Of a stretch of 64,000 nucleotides of DNA, positions 60,776-64,000 are shown one piece after another. Within the stretch, counting starts at the first letter, position 1. Every line of letters starts with the position of its first letter. Source of the stretch: Mya arenaria (lineage: Eukaryota; Mollusca; Bivalvia; Myida; Myidae); contig NC_069133.1 in NCBI RefSeq assembly GCF_026914265.1, positions 50,667,182 to 50,731,181 of the forward strand, read 5' to 3'. The notes beneath the pieces were generated by a model. That model was not told the DNA's origin. It saw only the letters and a list, made by a program, of their open reading frames with translations, and searched no databases. A program made the translations under genes and the position numbers.

Positions 60776-63700
60776 ATGCTTCCGATCTCCTTCGATAGGC
60801 AATAGTTAGGCAATGCACTTGTCTACACCTACATCTACTGACTCTGAGCTATATAACTGATTCATGAGAACAGGTGAGCATGAAATTTGGTCGACATCTC
60901 TTTGGTAATCTAATAATCTCTAAATCATGATACCTTTTACATATGAAGAAACTTTTATAAGTTTATCATTTCGAAGGCACACACAGTTTAAACATTATTT
61001 CTATATTGATTCATATTAAATAATAAAGTCCATTGTTTTAATACATAATAATAATTTTAACGATATTTTCAGCTTGACAACACATTGCTGTGCATTCTAT
61101 TTAATTTACTCCTGCGTGTTTAATTTATAGCTAAGGACGTGCTAGTTTGTATCATGAGAATATGAACTACTTAATATTCCATACATGCATCATTTCTCTA
61201 TAGACAACAGCCTTTTATCCACCAATATTAAATACACTTACATGGAATATATGAATAAAGTAGCAGTATTGATACACATTATTCGCGTCTGGCAATATAA
61301 TGCTCTGCATAATACTATTTGGTGCTTTGTGGTAGACTTTATTGGTGTGTGAGCATGTTCCGGTCAACACTGTATCCGGTGCCCCGGAGTAAAAACACAA
61401 ACGATCGCTTTCATCTGAATTCAATGGTATTTAAAAAAAACTAATATTGAAATACTATGACGAGTCTCAGTTAATACCGGTTCCACTGAAATTGGTGCCT
61501 ACGAGTGTTGTTTGTCGATTGCTAGCTCACCCTATAAACATTAATTGTTGTCAGGTCATTTTATTTAATTGTCAAGAATGGGATACACATTTTACCCACT
61601 TTAAGGATTATTTCGAAATAATTTGTATCAATGTGTTGGTGTGGTACTTTTATCAGTACTGTTAACTGACGCTTTTTTCAAGCGATACGGTGTAAAGTAG
61701 ATTAAGTCAGCATTAGCAATAATGTTAAATTATGATGCCCTGTTATCCCAAATAAAATTACCAAAATTTACAAGAGTATTGATCGCATACATTGATTGCG
61801 TGAAATGTGATGTGTAAAATATTTCCAAAACGTAGCTTACGTTATAAAATCTATAAAATGGCAAGTTCACAACAGGCCTTCAAAATTAAGATATATTTGC
61901 CTGTTGAATACCTGAAGTTTACAATTGTGTGATTCATACTATTCGTTTACATTTCATGTTGCTATCTCTATGCCAGAGACCACTTATACGAAATCGTTTT
62001 GGTTACATTTTTGAAAAAAGCAACGCAAGAAGACAATAATAGTTTGTTACTTTCTATAAATCACGCATACATTAAATAAGTTTTCATCACAATGGTCTGG
62101 TTAGAACAAATGTAGGTTTGGTTACTGTCCAAAGGACACAAGTGGATTTACACTTTAGGTTGAACACTGTTATTGACTTATCTTTTCGGACTAATATCAC
62201 TGCGAATTACTAACACAAAGTAGGACCTCCTTCTTTCTTGGAAAGTACAAACGCTTGAGTTATATTCATAATTAGTTCAACTTTTATATACCAGTTGACA
62301 AGATGGTGCCAATTCTTCCTTTTTGGTTAACAAATTAGAGAACATTTTGGATAATGACTCGCACTTCAAGGCCAACATCCCTTTGGAATCAATATTTGTT
62401 CGTAATCTTTTTAACTATTTTGAAAGGTCTTTTAAATGGATTATGAACCCGTTACCTACTACCTTTTAAAAACTAATATTTTTTGCCATGAAAAATGCAA
62501 AATAGGTAATTAAAGGTCCAGTTTCAGTCGTAATAAAGAACAAACAATATCAAATGCAACTTATCTATCTATAATGTAGAAACGCTAATCAATTTAACAT
62601 ATTGAGTGAATAGCAAGTAATTAATATAATAACAATCTGCAAATAGGTTCAATTTATATCATATTTTGAGAGTGTATCCGTAAAAAGATGAATATAAAGT
62701 CACATAAATTACATTTTGCTCTTATCTCAGTTTTTTTTTTAAAGATGTACATATATCAAACACATGATTGTCAATATGAAAATACTCCACGCCAATGAGA
62801 ACATATTTTATCAGTAGATCTGTAACAATTCGATCTTAGCTTACTGTTTTCTTATGTATAATTTGTGTAAAATTCTTAATTTTAAGAGTGTTGATAACTG
62901 CCTTATAATATCAAGACAAACTATTTTTCTTTCGTAAAATCAAGTTAAGTCAGTTTCTTGACTAAATGCGATATAAGATACTTTAGATTTTCCGAGAAAT
63001 CGGGGCCTTAGGTATGCTTAGTTTGAAGGTCATAGGTTAAACCGATATTCTATTAATTACAACGATAAAACGATGAAATACAATATTTGCGTATACTTTT
63101 ATTACATATTAACTTGAAGGTCCATTAATGTTTGAATCATTGTCAATTTAGATCCTCATTTAAATCGCATTGATGATCATTGATTCACATTTAAACTTAT
63201 AATGTTTGCAAATGCCAGGTATGTCAAAGTGATAGCCTGAGTGTGGACGTATTATTTCATTCACCATCAATCAAAGTGCAGGTGGATCTGACTGAGTCAA
63301 CCATTATACAATTTGCTGAACTGTTGTATGTCATTACGTTGTCCTTCGGATCTTTGAATGTGTCTTAATATTATAAAAACAGTATTTGTCATTGATAGAT
63401 TCAACTGTATTGATGCGATTGTGGTCTGTCTATGGGCTTTGTAATTATGCATGTGCTATTTATATGTTTGTGTCTATAGTTCATTGCCAGTTGAGCTCTT
63501 GTGTTGTGCCTTTCAACATGGTTTATTTGGAATAATTCGACAACTGCACTTGGCCCTGTAGTTTTATTTTACGTTTTATTTTAGTTTGCGCTTCTGAAGG
63601 AGTATCCTTTCAACTACAATGTGTCGGGAAATTGAACAATTTCCAAAAGTACCCTACATCATGTTTCAAATTGATATTATCCTTTAAGTGTTTAGAGACA

Positions 63701-64000
63701 CGGAGTCCAAGTTATATAAGATACAATCTTTCTTAATGATGCAACATGATTAAACATTTAAGGTACTTTAGTTCACTGTGACAAACTGTAAATAATAAAA
63801 GCTTTCACAAAGGTTTGTTTGTTCCTAAGCACGTTTCAAAGAACGAAATTGCGCTTGGAAATACAATATTTTATGCAGATTGTAGACGAAATATAATATT
63901 TAAAATGACGTCATTCATATTCATCTGAATATAAAAGAGCATGCAGTATCATGATTAACAAAAACATATGTCACCGGAGTTAAAAGGACTACAACACATG
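60776..64000. other. Intergenic, no gene seen
   Basis: No supported gene. Near the right edge TGACGTCA (63906-63913) and TATAAAAG (about 63931) lie close together on the + strand and could be a promoter for a gene beyond the window. This is weak. Confidence 0.35.

Noticed and set aside
63906-63940. CRE-like TGACGTCA plus TATAAAAG as a promoter
   Set aside because: Suggestive, but no gene follows inside the window, so it was not listed as a regulatory feature.

Overview
The window looks like animal nuclear DNA, most likely from a mollusc and plausibly a bivalve (inference). It is AT-rich, has short exons split by long introns, carries many small inverted-repeat transposons, and holds a local expansion of Cys-loop receptor genes. 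No rRNA, tRNA, CRISPR array or viral element was recognised.

Region 1 (about 1-15.9 kb, minus strand) holds most of a family-A DNA polymerase gene of the POLN (DNA polymerase nu) type. Sixteen coding exons can be placed with consensus splice sites and consistent phases, and the 3' end runs off the left edge. One exon, coding for part of the thumb, is repeated: nine splice-competent copies and one decayed copy lie in a row at 6.84-7.93 kb, separated by gaps of only 37-41 bp. I rate this the most interesting feature of the window.

Region 2 (16.3-17.5 kb) is a transposon-like element with terminal inverted repeats and inner arrays of a CAACGTT motif.

Region 3 (18.45-about 51.7 kb) is a set of tandem duplications, each carrying a two-exon gene for a cation-type Cys-loop receptor subunit. 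Copy 1 (21.5-23.2 kb) has one nonsense codon between M3 and M4. Copy 2 (37.1-38.8 kb) is intact. Copy 3 (46.7-48.6 kb) is a decayed pseudogene. Between copies 1 and 2 lies an intact 862-codon DDE-type transposase-like gene, surrounded by eight copies of a 14-bp motif. A 4.35-kb piggyBac-like element sits only in unit 2, and unit 1 preserves the empty site. A broken mariner lies at the end of unit 3.

Region 4 (52-56.5 kb) holds a hAT-type non-autonomous element with an 8-bp target duplication. It also holds a fourth, more diverged receptor gene on the minus strand, whose M3-M4 loop carries one stop codon and a 33-bp in-frame minisatellite that appears to come from the gene's own post-M3 coding sequence. 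All four receptor copies share a furin-type RxKR site just before the ectodomain.

Region 5 (56.5-64 kb) has no convincing gene, only two LINE-like 3' fragments on the minus strand and otherwise unremarkable AT-rich sequence.
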